Source of the DNA: Streptomyces shenzhenensis
GTDB taxonomy: Bacteria; Actinomycetota; Actinomycetes; Streptomycetales; Streptomycetaceae
NCBI RefSeq assembly: GCF_021462265.1
Contig: NZ_JAJONF010000013.1
Coordinates: 159,617 to 223,616, forward strand
DNA length: 64,000 bases
Direction: 5' to 3'
How positions within the stretch are numbered: the first letter of the stretch is position 1; every line of letters begins with the position of its first letter. The position numbers and the translations under genes are program-made. The notes under the pieces were generated by a model. That model saw nothing but the letters and a program-made list of their open reading frames with translations, searched no databases and was not told where the DNA came from. Of the stretch, positions 17,201-24,227 are shown piece by piece.

Positions 17201-20113
17201 GACGTCCTCCGGAGTACGTCCGTCGACCCGTACGGCGTCGACGAACGCGCCGACCGTCTTCGCCAGCTTGGAGCGCATGCCGAGGGGTCCGCGCAGCTTC
17301 TGGCCCTGACCGAGCCCGTCGTGCAGAGCTGTGGCCTGGGCGAGCGCCGTGGCCGGGTCGTACTGGTCCAAGCCGCTGACCATGGCCGTGCCCAGCGTGG
17401 CGAGCGAGGCGTCGACGGCGGCGAGGGCCTCGGAGACGGCGGCCCGCCGGCTGCGCGCCTGCCAGTCCTGGCCCTCGGTCACCTCCTTCAGCAGTACCGC
17501 GGCCCAGTCGCCGGCCGGAGCGGCGAGGGACGCGGCACGGGCACGGGCGGCGGAGAAGGCGTCGAGCGCCGAGGACAGCCGCTGCTGTTCGGCCTCGCTC
17601 AGGCTCCGCACGGCCGCGTCGTACTCCGCGCACAGGGCATCCTGGCGCGCGGCGGCGTGCGCGTCCTCGGCCGACCGCACGACCCGCACGGCCTCCTCGA
17701 AGTCACCGGGGCTCGGCAGCTCGGAGGGGCCGGGCACCTCGGCGGCCAGGGCCTGGTGGTGCGGGGTGTAGGCGCGGGTGGCGTGCAGCAGGCGCAGGGC
17801 CTCGCCGGCGGTCAGGGCGGGCTGCTCCTGCGGGACGGGGCCGAGCCAGTCGTATCGTCCCGTCTCCGCGGTGAGGCGCTCGGCGATCTCCTGGAGGCTG
17901 CCGCTGTAGTCGCCGATCTCCGTCTCGAAGCGGTGGGTTTCCTGCTCGCGCAGCACCGCGAGGTCGCGCAGCATGGCCTGCTGAGCGGCCCGGGCCCTGG
18001 CGAGTCGTGACTGGAGCGCCTTGACCGCCTTCCGGGAGGCCTTCTCGTCGTAGCCGGCGTACTCACTGAGGATCTTGTGCACGGACGCCTCCAGCTCGCG
18101 CTGGGCGGCGGCGCCGTCCTCGGTACGGCTCACGCAGAGGTCGCGGATGGACTCCGGAAGCTTGTCCCGCAGTACGCGCAGGGCGCGCGGGGTGTGGCTG
18201 GTGATGAGGACCCGCTTGCCCTGGGCGAGCAGGTCCGTGACCAGGTTGGCGATGGTGTGCGTCTTGCCGGTGCCGGGCGGACCCTGGACGACGACGAGCC
18301 GGTTGGCGCGCAGGCGTTCGGCGATCGTGCGCTGCTCCTCGTTGGCGGGCAGGGCGAAGTACATCTCGTCGCTGTCGGTCGCGGTCCCGCCCTCCGCCGC
18401 CGCGAGGTCGGCCGCGGTGAGCGCGCCGTCGCGGCCCGCGATGTAGCTGAGCAGCTCGGTGGGCGGGGTGCCCGCGTCGATCTGCCGGGCGATGGCCTTG
18501 AGCGCGTCCATGGTCGAGCGGCGGCTGCGTTCCCGCAGGACGAGTGCGGGGGTGAGTCCCACCTGCGGAACGTCGAGGCTGCGCGGCTTGGCCCGCTCCA
18601 CGGTCGGGGCGTAGCTGCCGGCGCTGTGCGCGGCGTTGACCCAGCTGCGCAGGGCGGTGTGCACGGCGTCGAGGTGTTCGGGGTCCGTCACGTCCGAGGC
18701 GCCTTCCAGCACCTCGACGATCTCCTCCCGCACGGGGCCCGGCACGTGCTGGGCCCCTTCGAGCATGCCCTCTTCGAGTTCCAGCCCGGCACCGGTCGGA
18801 TCGGGGGCGGCGGTGAGCGTGCCGGTGGACGGATCGAGCCGGAGGATGGCCCGGTGGGTCACGAGGTGCCGTTCCACCCGCTGTCCCGCGGCCGTCTGCC
18901 AGGTCAGGCGGCCGAGGCCGAGGACGAGCTCGTAGGCCTCACCGAGGTTGGCGGCGTCCTCGTGCATCTTGTGCAGCCGGTCGTACAGCCTGACGACGGG
19001 GTCGATCGCGCGCCGCCGCTCCGCCCAGGCGAGCCATTCCTGTTCCCAGGCGGCGTACAGCTTCTCGATCTTCTCTCGTTGGGGGTGCTCGTCCAGCTCG
19101 TGGTAGGTCTTGTCGAGCGGGATGCCCTGCGACCAGTCGGGAAACTCCGGTTCGATGCGGCGGCGCAGGTGCGGGGCGCGGGTCTGCTTGAAGTCGCGGA
19201 TGCGGTTCTCGTCCACCCAGGGGACGAGCAGAGTCCTGAGGTGCGGCGCGTCCTCGCGCTCGGGGCGGGTGACGGTCAGCCAGGCCGGCTCGTCGGCGCC
19301 GAGCATGCCGTCGATCATCACCTCGACACCGTCGTCGTCGGGCAGTTCATCGAACCACACGGCGCCGGCCGCGCCGTCCAGCGTGCGAACGGGGCGCGTC
19401 TTCGACTCCTCCGCCTCGGCGAGGAAGCGGAAGATCTGCCGCACGCGCGCGGAGTCGAGCTCGTCGCCGGAGAGCTGAGGCGCGGGCGGCGGCGTGACCT
19501 GTCGCCCCGGGCCGGCCGACTGCGCGGGGATGGCGTGGAGCGTGGCACGGGTGCTGTGCTGCTGCTCGAATCCGCCGGCGGGGATACCGAGGCCGCCGCC
19601 GGACTCGGCCTGGGTGCCGCTGTCGCGGGACAAGGACGCGGCGCCGGTGCCGAGGGTGGCCGACACGGCGGTCGGGGCCGTGGTGAAGGTGACACGCTCC
19701 CGGTCGTGTGCATCCCGGAAACGGACCTCGATGTCCAGGTCGTCGGCGGTTCCGGCCGGGATGCTGTAGGCCCACGTGGCGGAGAGCCTGCGTCCCGTGC
19801 GCAGGGTGCCTTCCAGTTCGTCGTCGAGCAGATCACCGCTGTGGTCCTGCACCTGACGGGCCGTCTTGCCGTAGGGGCCGCCGCGCACCAGCAGGCTGAT
19901 GCCGTCCACGGCGACGGGCCGCCCGGTGCCGTTGCTCAGGTGCAGGGTGCAGCGCACCAAGTCGTCACCCGGCCGGTACCCGTGGCTGTCGTCGGCGTCG
20001 GCCAGTTCGTACGGCATGACGTCGTCCACGCGTACGTACAGGCCGTCGTCGTACTGGTAGACGGAACCGACCGGCCGCAGGCCGTCACCCGGCACGCTCT
20101 CGTCCTGACTCAC
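14234..20113 (-). CDS. Giant SF1 helicase fused to PD-(D/E)XK-like nuclease and GreA/GreB C-terminal domain
   Basis: About 1959 residues. The N-terminal ~590 residues are an unassigned region typical of large defence helicases. Walker A QGPPGTGKTHT is near residue 610, and motif II IVDEASQSGLEA is near 1285, followed by VVGDSKQVSPS, FQGDERHVMF and NVAASRAQDQVW, giving a split SF1B helicase with a long coiled-coil insertion. A Vsr/DUF559-like nuclease domain (REase_MTES_1575 type; DLVVEGGTRRLAVACDGD) lies at ~1580-1690. After a disordered acidic/proline linker, the last ~75 residues read FDGDIDEETLYTVAE and VSPSSPLGHAL, a GreA/GreB C-terminal fold, which suggests docking to RNA polymerase. GTG 20113 follows a GGTGGGG stretch; ATG 20149 is an alternative. 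Confidence 0.85.
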   Translation of the reverse strand: MSQDESVPGDGLRPVGSVYQYDDGLYVRVDDVMPYELADADDSHGYRPGDDLVRCTLHLSNGTGRPVAVDGISLLVRGGPYGKTARQVQDHSGDLLDDELEGTLRTGRRLSATWAYSIPAGTADDLDIEVRFRDAHDRERVTFTTAPTAVSATLGTGAASLSRDSGTQAESGGGLGIPAGGFEQQHSTRATLHAIPAQSAGPGRQVTPPPAPQLSGDELDSARVRQIFRFLAEAEESKTRPVRTLDGAAGAVWFDELPDDDGVEVMIDGMLGADEPAWLTVTRPEREDAPHLRTLLVPWVDENRIRDFKQTRAPHLRRRIEPEFPDWSQGIPLDKTYHELDEHPQREKIEKLYAAWEQEWLAWAERRRAIDPVVRLYDRLHKMHEDAANLGEAYELVLGLGRLTWQTAAGQRVERHLVTHRAILRLDPSTGTLTAAPDPTGAGLELEEGMLEGAQHVPGPVREEIVEVLEGASDVTDPEHLDAVHTALRSWVNAAHSAGSYAPTVERAKPRSLDVPQVGLTPALVLRERSRRSTMDALKAIARQIDAGTPPTELLSYIAGRDGALTAADLAAAEGGTATDSDEMYFALPANEEQRTIAERLRANRLVVVQGPPGTGKTHTIANLVTDLLAQGKRVLITSHTPRALRVLRDKLPESIRDLCVSRTEDGAAAQRELEASVHKILSEYAGYDEKASRKAVKALQSRLARARAAQQAMLRDLAVLREQETHRFETEIGDYSGSLQEIAERLTAETGRYDWLGPVPQEQPALTAGEALRLLHATRAYTPHHQALAAEVPGPSELPSPGDFEEAVRVVRSAEDAHAAARQDALCAEYDAAVRSLSEAEQQRLSSALDAFSAARARAASLAAPAGDWAAVLLKEVTEGQDWQARSRRAAVSEALAAVDASLATLGTAMVSGLDQYDPATALAQATALHDGLGQGQKLRGPLGMRSKLAKTVGAFVDAVRVDGRTPEDVPTAAVVLARVQLELRLAQVESEWGTPAAAWHGHGPRLARLRQEAEVLDALLAVAAARTDVLTAAATSPGLAVATWHNAPVEHAVRTLLRAATTLRAAEGSRKVVADTEELLRAWSDRPGAAPAVVRALDAVRDRDPEGYRSFSEEMAEVREAARLRAEHDTALTCVREAFPALAERVTTTHEDTAWETWLPALAEAWAWSAWRERMKRLTDPEAERALRKRLTEADDEARIMLARLAAARAWHRCLGLLTGDQSRALSAYQQAARRIKGKYQHRYRRDAQAALRKAQTAVPAWIMPLHQVAETVPMDRPGMFDVVIVDEASQSGLEAMLLSWLADRMVVVGDSKQVSPSNVGLKQDEYFHLRDRLLTALEPDVRSLFGPDSSFFDLTEALSAGRGTLMLKEHFRCMPEIISFSNDLCYNRHLLPLRQYGADRLPPVRTVHVEHGEALGVNSRLCNPAEAEALVDAVVRCCTDPAYDGKTMGIISLRAGKGHLTELENLLADRLDYEQREARRIRVGDAEDFQGDERHVMFVSCVNSPSTGAGSVPGGFNGKTYEQRINVAASRAQDQVWVFHSARAEQFHENDLRRRWLDHLTRPAEEDTAAVEREVLPDVRHEAFDSLFQQQVYLELTARGYRVRPGYKVGRHTLDLVVEGGTRRLAVACDGDAFAEGEDASTAAARQRDLERVDWTFVRIRGSRFHLDREQALAPLWAELERLGIEPVREETEQSGTAADTGRAGTEPDDEGAATERGSEPSEDSGGTGTATVATDVEAVPAPVDPRGLLHGPATEAMSAAAMPSGVSSGVSSKNRADTGPSGGPARPAEPGVAPAGPGPATRSSLPVRQIPAAAFQRLVREAQQLQAALDAPDDTPDGADAAQLVFLRRTRADQRDRRAKRLTFLRMFLDSVGIGRETTAPDVVIPGALLVLEFDGDIDEETLYTVAELPTEEADIVSPSSPLGHALMWQPTGREISYDASLGKRRTVVVREIRA

Positions 20114-20220
20114 ACGCCCCACCCCACTGTGTGCAGAGGGCCAGCTCATGACCCGTTCGGTGACATCTCGCCCAGCCGCCTCAAGCCGCCAACAAGCGCC
20201 CCCCGGCGCGCGACCTTGTA

Positions 20221-20237
20221 TGTGAACTGAGCACACG
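20221..20237 (-). promoter_or_regulatory. Shared 17-bp palindrome, site 2 (giant helicase promoter region)
   Basis: The plus strand reads TGTGAACTGAGCACACG; the reverse complement is CGTGTGCTCAGTTCACA, matching the island consensus. It lies ~110 bp upstream of GTG 20113 of the giant helicase gene. Its orientation is inverted relative to sites 4-7, so here it is more likely to act as an operator than as a -35 element. Confidence 0.65.
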
Positions 20238-20373
20238 CGGCGAGAGTACCAGCAACCCCTGACAACACACGCCCCTGGGACCAACCGTGCCGCAAGCTCA
20301 ACGGCGTGCGATCAAGCAGCGACTTCAGCGGGCCCCGGCATCACGACAGAGCCACCTTGACGAGAGAGAAAGT

Positions 20374-20390
20374 CATTGACTGAGTTCACA
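20374..20390 (+). promoter_or_regulatory. Shared 17-bp palindrome, site 3 (ParB-like gene promoter)
   Basis: The site reads CATTGACTGAGTTCACA. The TTGACT within it (20376-20381) is an 18-bp spacer away from CAGGAT (20400-20405), a plausible rightward promoter for the gene starting at 20461. The arrangement mirrors site 2, giving each gene of this divergent pair its own copy. Confidence 0.68.
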
Positions 20391-20460
20391 ATTACACGGC
20401 AGGATCTCAAGCGCGTCACCCATTGTGCGTGACGTCGTTCCGGAGGAGGGCAATCGCGCC

Positions 20461-21300
20461 ATGGACATGCAAGTGGTCGACGTCTCGCCCCAGTTGGCGG
20501 CACAGTGGCTGACCAGCAACACCAACAACCGACCGCTCAGCAAGGGCACGGTGCAGCAACTGGCCGGCCAGATCCAGCGTGGTGAGTGGCAGTTGACTCA
20601 CCAGGGGATCGCCTTCGACGAGGACGGTGTCCTGATCGACGGACAGCACCGCCTGGCGGCCATCGTCAAGGCGGGAGTCGCCGTGCGGCTGACCGTCACG
20701 CGCGGTGTGCCGCGCACCGCGTTCACCGTGATGGACACGGGCCGCAAGCGCACCGGGCGCGACGCACTCGCCCTCGCGGGCGAGGCCAACGCGACCCATC
20801 TGGCGGCAGCCCTGCGAGGACTGCACCTGTACCGGACCGCACCGAACTCCTCCTGGAGCGGCGGATCGTCGGTCACGAGCAACGACCAGCTCCTGGACGT
20901 GCTCGGCAAGCACCCCGGTGTCCGCGACGCCCTGCAGCGCGGCATCGCCTTGAACCGCGGATGCCGCATCACCGTCACGGCCGCGACGATCGGCTGGTAC
21001 ATCACCACCGAGGCGCGGCCCGACGTCGACCAGTCCGCGTGGGAGGAGGGAGTCGTCACCGGCGCGCGTCTGGAGCCGGGCGACCCGCGCCTCACGCTGC
21101 GCAACACCATGCTCAACCTGGCACTGGGCAACGCACACCGGCGCCGCGACGACTCACGTGAGCACCTGCTCTACTACCTCAAGGCGTGGAACGCGTGGGT
21201 CGAGGGCCGCAGCATCAAGCTGCTGCGCCGCTCCCCCAACGAGACGATGCCCCGCGTCTCCAGTCGCTCGGCTCTGACGCCGGCGGACAACAGCGCCTGA
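20461..21300 (+). CDS. ParB/DGQHR-domain protein
   Basis: A 279-residue protein. The N-terminal ~110 residues have a ParB/Sulfiredoxin-like fold, with VDVSPQLAAQWL, NNRPLSKGTVQQLAGQI and the core motif VLIDGQHRLAAIVKAG. The rest is helical and unassigned. DGQHR/ParB-like proteins often occur in phage and defence loci as nucleases or nucleotide-binding adaptors; the exact activity here is unknown. ATG 20461 is preceded by GGAGGAGGG about 10 bp upstream; an in-frame GTG at 20425 is less likely. It probably forms an operon with the GmrSD-like gene 104 bp downstream. Shared palindrome site 3 is ~70 bp upstream. Confidence 0.75.
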   Translation: MDMQVVDVSPQLAAQWLTSNTNNRPLSKGTVQQLAGQIQRGEWQLTHQGIAFDEDGVLIDGQHRLAAIVKAGVAVRLTVTRGVPRTAFTVMDTGRKRTGRDALALAGEANATHLAAALRGLHLYRTAPNSSWSGGSSVTSNDQLLDVLGKHPGVRDALQRGIALNRGCRITVTAATIGWYITTEARPDVDQSAWEEGVVTGARLEPGDPRLTLRNTMLNLALGNAHRRRDDSREHLLYYLKAWNAWVEGRSIKLLRRSPNETMPRVSSRSALTPADNSA

Positions 21301-21404
21301 AAAGGCATAGATTAAGCGGACAGCCCCCTGTCGCGAGAGACACCCGGACATGGATGGGCCGGGCCTGTGGCACTCGGCAGGGGGACACGCGGGAAAGGAG
21401 GCGC

Positions 21405-23954
21405 ATGCGCGCCCAGGAAATCACCTTCCTCAAGCTCGTCCAAGGGGACAAGCAGTTCCAGGTGCCGCTCTACCAGCGCACGTACAGCTGGGGCAGGGAA
21501 CAGCTCCAGCGGCTGTGGGAGGACGTCGGGGAACTCGTCGAACAGCATCTGGCCGGCGAGACGGCGGCGCCGCACTTCCTGGGTTCCGTGGTGCTCGCAC
21601 CGGGCCAGATCCAGGCAGGCGGGGTGCAGAGATGGCTGGTGGTGGACGGGCAGCAGCGGCTCACCACGCTGATGCTGGCCTTCACGGCGCTGCGCGACCA
21701 CCTGAAGGAGACGGGTGACGCGCGCGGTGTGGACCGGGTGCACCGCCAGATACTGGTCAACGAGTTCCACGAGGGCGCGGACCACTACCGTTTGCTTCCC
21801 ACGCAGGCCGACCGTGAGGCGTACACCGCCTGTGTCCAGTCCCGGGCCGACGCCGGCGGTGGCGACAACATCGGGGCCGCCTACCGGTTCTTCCGCGGTG
21901 CGCTCGCCGAGGGCCACGAGGCGAACGACGTGCAGTGGACCGCCACGGTCGAGACGGTCCTCAAGGATCTGCTCTCCATCGTGGAGATCACCGCCGAGTC
22001 CGGCGACAACGTCTACCGGATCTTCGAGTCGATCAATAACACGGGTGTCGGGCTCAGCCAGAGCGACCTCCTGCGCAACTACGTCTTCATGCTGCTGCCC
22101 AAGCGAGGCGAACGGATCTACCAGGAGCTGTGGCTGCCCATGCAGCAGAGCCTGGGCCCGAAGAACCTCGAACTGCTGGTCTGGCTCGACCTGGTGGTAC
22201 GTGGCCACTACAAGACCAAGCAGAGCGAGATCTACCGGGAGCAGCAGAAACGGCTCCAGCCGCTGGCCGGCGACGAGGACGCGCTGCAGCACGAGATCGA
22301 ACAGCTGGCCGAGCGGGCCGGCAGGTTCCTGCGCATCGTCGAGCCCGCTCGTGAGCAGTCCCCCGCCCTGCGCGCGGTCCTGGAACGCCTGGCCTCCTGG
22401 GGCGGCCAGACGCACTACCCGCTCGCCCTGCACCTGCTGGACCTGCTCGCGGCAGGCCGGACGACACCCGACGACGCGGCGCAGGCGCTCGGCTACGTCG
22501 AGTCCTACCTGGTACGGCGCCTGATCTGCCAGACGCCGACGACCGGCCTCAACCGGATCTTCATGGAGGCGCCGAAGGAGCTGGAGACCGACCGGCCCGC
22601 CGCCGAGGCGGTACGGCGGTTCCTGTCCGGCCGTCGCCGCCGCTGGCCGAGCGACGAGGAGCTGCGCGAGGCGATCCGCACCAAGCCGTTCTACTGGAGC
22701 GGCCGGCCTCCGCAACGCAGTTACATCCTGCGCCGGCTGGAGGAGAGCTACCGCCCCTCCGAGCCGGTGGACTTCGCCAGGGCGTCCCTGAGCGTGGAGC
22801 ACGTCCTGCCGCAGCGACCCGCTCCGGCGTGGTTCGACCTCCTCTCCGAGGAGACGGAGCCGAACCAGGCTCCGCAGGAACTGCACGACCTGCTGGTGCA
22901 CACCCTCGGCAACCTCACGCTGACCGGCGACAACTCCAAACTGTCCAACCACCCCTTCGAGCGCAAGCAGCAGATCCTCGACTCCAGCGCCCTGCGCATG
23001 AACCTTGAGATCGCCTCGGCGCAGCGCTGGGGCAAGGCGGAGATCCTGGCGCGTGCCGACCGCCTGTCCGAGCGCGCGGTGGGCCTGTGGCCCGGCCCGA
23101 TCGGCGGGGTGAAATCGGCCGGTGAGGAGTCCCCGGGCTGGGCCGAGCTGCGGGCCGCGCTGGTGGCGATGCCGAGCGGCACGTGGACGACGTACGGCGA
23201 TGTCGCCGAGCTGATCGGCAGCCACCCGGTGGCCGTCGGAGCGTACCTGGGCGGCAACTCGACGGTGATCGGCGCCTACCGGGTGCTCACCTCGGAAGGC
23301 AAGATCTCTCCTTCCTTCCGCTGGCCGGACGGCGACGACCGACAGCCGCCGCAGGAGCTGCTGACGAGCGAGGGCGTGCGCTTCGACACCTGGGGCCGGG
23401 CACACCGCTCGCAACGCCTGACCGCGGCGGAGCTGGCCACCCTGCTGGGGAAGGACGTCGCACAGCCCACGGCGCACGATCCGCTCCCCGAGGGGGAGGA
23501 TGCGGCGGCAGCCGAGCGCTTCCGCACCCAGTTGCAGGAGCACTGGCCGGACGCGCAACCCGGCGTCATGGGGGCCCTCGACTTCTGGCGCCGGCAGGGC
23601 GGTTACGTCAACTACGGCCGCTATGAGGAGACCAGTTGCTTCCCGATGCTGGACGCCGGGACGAGCCGTAGCCAGCACCTGCTCTGGCCGGTCGCGATCT
23701 ACCCGGTGAGCGGCACGGTAGAGGTGGTCTTCCAATACCTGAAGTCCCGCACGCCCTTCGACGACACCGAACAGCGCCGGGAACTGCTGAACCGCCTGAA
23801 CGAGATCGACGGCATCGACCTGCCCGAGGCGAAGCTGGAACTGCGTCCCTCCTTCCCGGTGACGGTCTTCGCCGGGCACGGTGACGAGATCTGCGAGGTG
23901 CTGGACTGGTTCGTGGGGGTGGCGGCGCTGGATCTGGCGCGGCGGCGGGACTGA
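21405..23954 (+). CDS. GmrSD-like DUF262-DUF1524 nuclease fused to alkyltransferase-like domain
   Basis: An 849-residue protein. DUF262 occupies ~1-250 (QVPLYQRTYSW, LVVDGQQRLTTLML, FESINNTGVGLSQSDLLRNY), a nucleotide-dependent regulator. DUF1524, an HNH-like nuclease, is at ~440-560 (SVEHVLPQ, HTLGNLTLTGDN, NHPFERKQQIL). Then at ~585-660 comes an MGMT/ATL-like DNA-binding domain (MPSGTWTTYGDVAELIG and GAYRVLTSEGKIS), lacking the PCHR cysteine motif, so it would bind alkylated or modified bases without repairing them. An unassigned C-terminal domain has GGYVNYGRYEETSCF. Type IV GmrSD enzymes cut modified phage DNA; the ATL part may provide base recognition (inference). A perfect RBS GGAGG precedes ATG 21405. 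Confidence 0.85.
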   Translation: MRAQEITFLKLVQGDKQFQVPLYQRTYSWGREQLQRLWEDVGELVEQHLAGETAAPHFLGSVVLAPGQIQAGGVQRWLVVDGQQRLTTLMLAFTALRDHLKETGDARGVDRVHRQILVNEFHEGADHYRLLPTQADREAYTACVQSRADAGGGDNIGAAYRFFRGALAEGHEANDVQWTATVETVLKDLLSIVEITAESGDNVYRIFESINNTGVGLSQSDLLRNYVFMLLPKRGERIYQELWLPMQQSLGPKNLELLVWLDLVVRGHYKTKQSEIYREQQKRLQPLAGDEDALQHEIEQLAERAGRFLRIVEPAREQSPALRAVLERLASWGGQTHYPLALHLLDLLAAGRTTPDDAAQALGYVESYLVRRLICQTPTTGLNRIFMEAPKELETDRPAAEAVRRFLSGRRRRWPSDEELREAIRTKPFYWSGRPPQRSYILRRLEESYRPSEPVDFARASLSVEHVLPQRPAPAWFDLLSEETEPNQAPQELHDLLVHTLGNLTLTGDNSKLSNHPFERKQQILDSSALRMNLEIASAQRWGKAEILARADRLSERAVGLWPGPIGGVKSAGEESPGWAELRAALVAMPSGTWTTYGDVAELIGSHPVAVGAYLGGNSTVIGAYRVLTSEGKISPSFRWPDGDDRQPPQELLTSEGVRFDTWGRAHRSQRLTAAELATLLGKDVAQPTAHDPLPEGEDAAAAERFRTQLQEHWPDAQPGVMGALDFWRRQGGYVNYGRYEETSCFPMLDAGTSRSQHLLWPVAIYPVSGTVEVVFQYLKSRTPFDDTEQRRELLNRLNEIDGIDLPEAKLELRPSFPVTVFAGHGDEICEVLDWFVGVAALDLARRRD

Positions 23955-24034
23955 GACCTTGCCGCTTTCCCCGCGTTGAGGCACACCCGCCCGGCGGGGG
24001 CGGAGCCGACCCGCGCGAAGGCCCTCTCGCACCA

Positions 24035-24067
24035 CCCCCACTATCGTCTTATTGACGATAATGGGGG
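24035..24067. promoter_or_regulatory. Inverted repeat upstream of ADP-ribosylglycohydrolase fusion
   Basis: The arms CCCCCACTATCGTC (24035-24048) and GACGATAATGGGGG (24054-24067) pair at 13 of 14 positions around a TTATT loop. The core is TATCGTC-N5-GACGATA, and a -10-like GATAAT overlaps the right arm. It could be a terminator for the GmrSD-like gene or an operator for the gene at 24228. Its layout resembles operators of NAD-sensing NrtR regulators, which would suit an ADP-ribose enzyme; that link is speculative. Confidence 0.5.
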
Positions 24068-24227
24068 TGTCGTGCAAGGCTGACAAGGCGTCAAGCGCCG
24101 CAGACCGCGACCTGCGGGACGGACGCCGCACCCTTCCTCCCGTCCCGGCCGCCCCGAACGGGATCCCACCTGACGCCCCGCCGACCGGGCCTGCCCGCCG
24201 CGCGCCACCGAACACCTGGAGTTATCC

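Noticed and set aside
24035..24067. Firm assignment of the inverted repeat to an NrtR regulator
   Set aside because: The symmetry is suggestive, but no nrtR gene is in the window and I cannot verify the consensus, so it is left as a generic inverted repeat.
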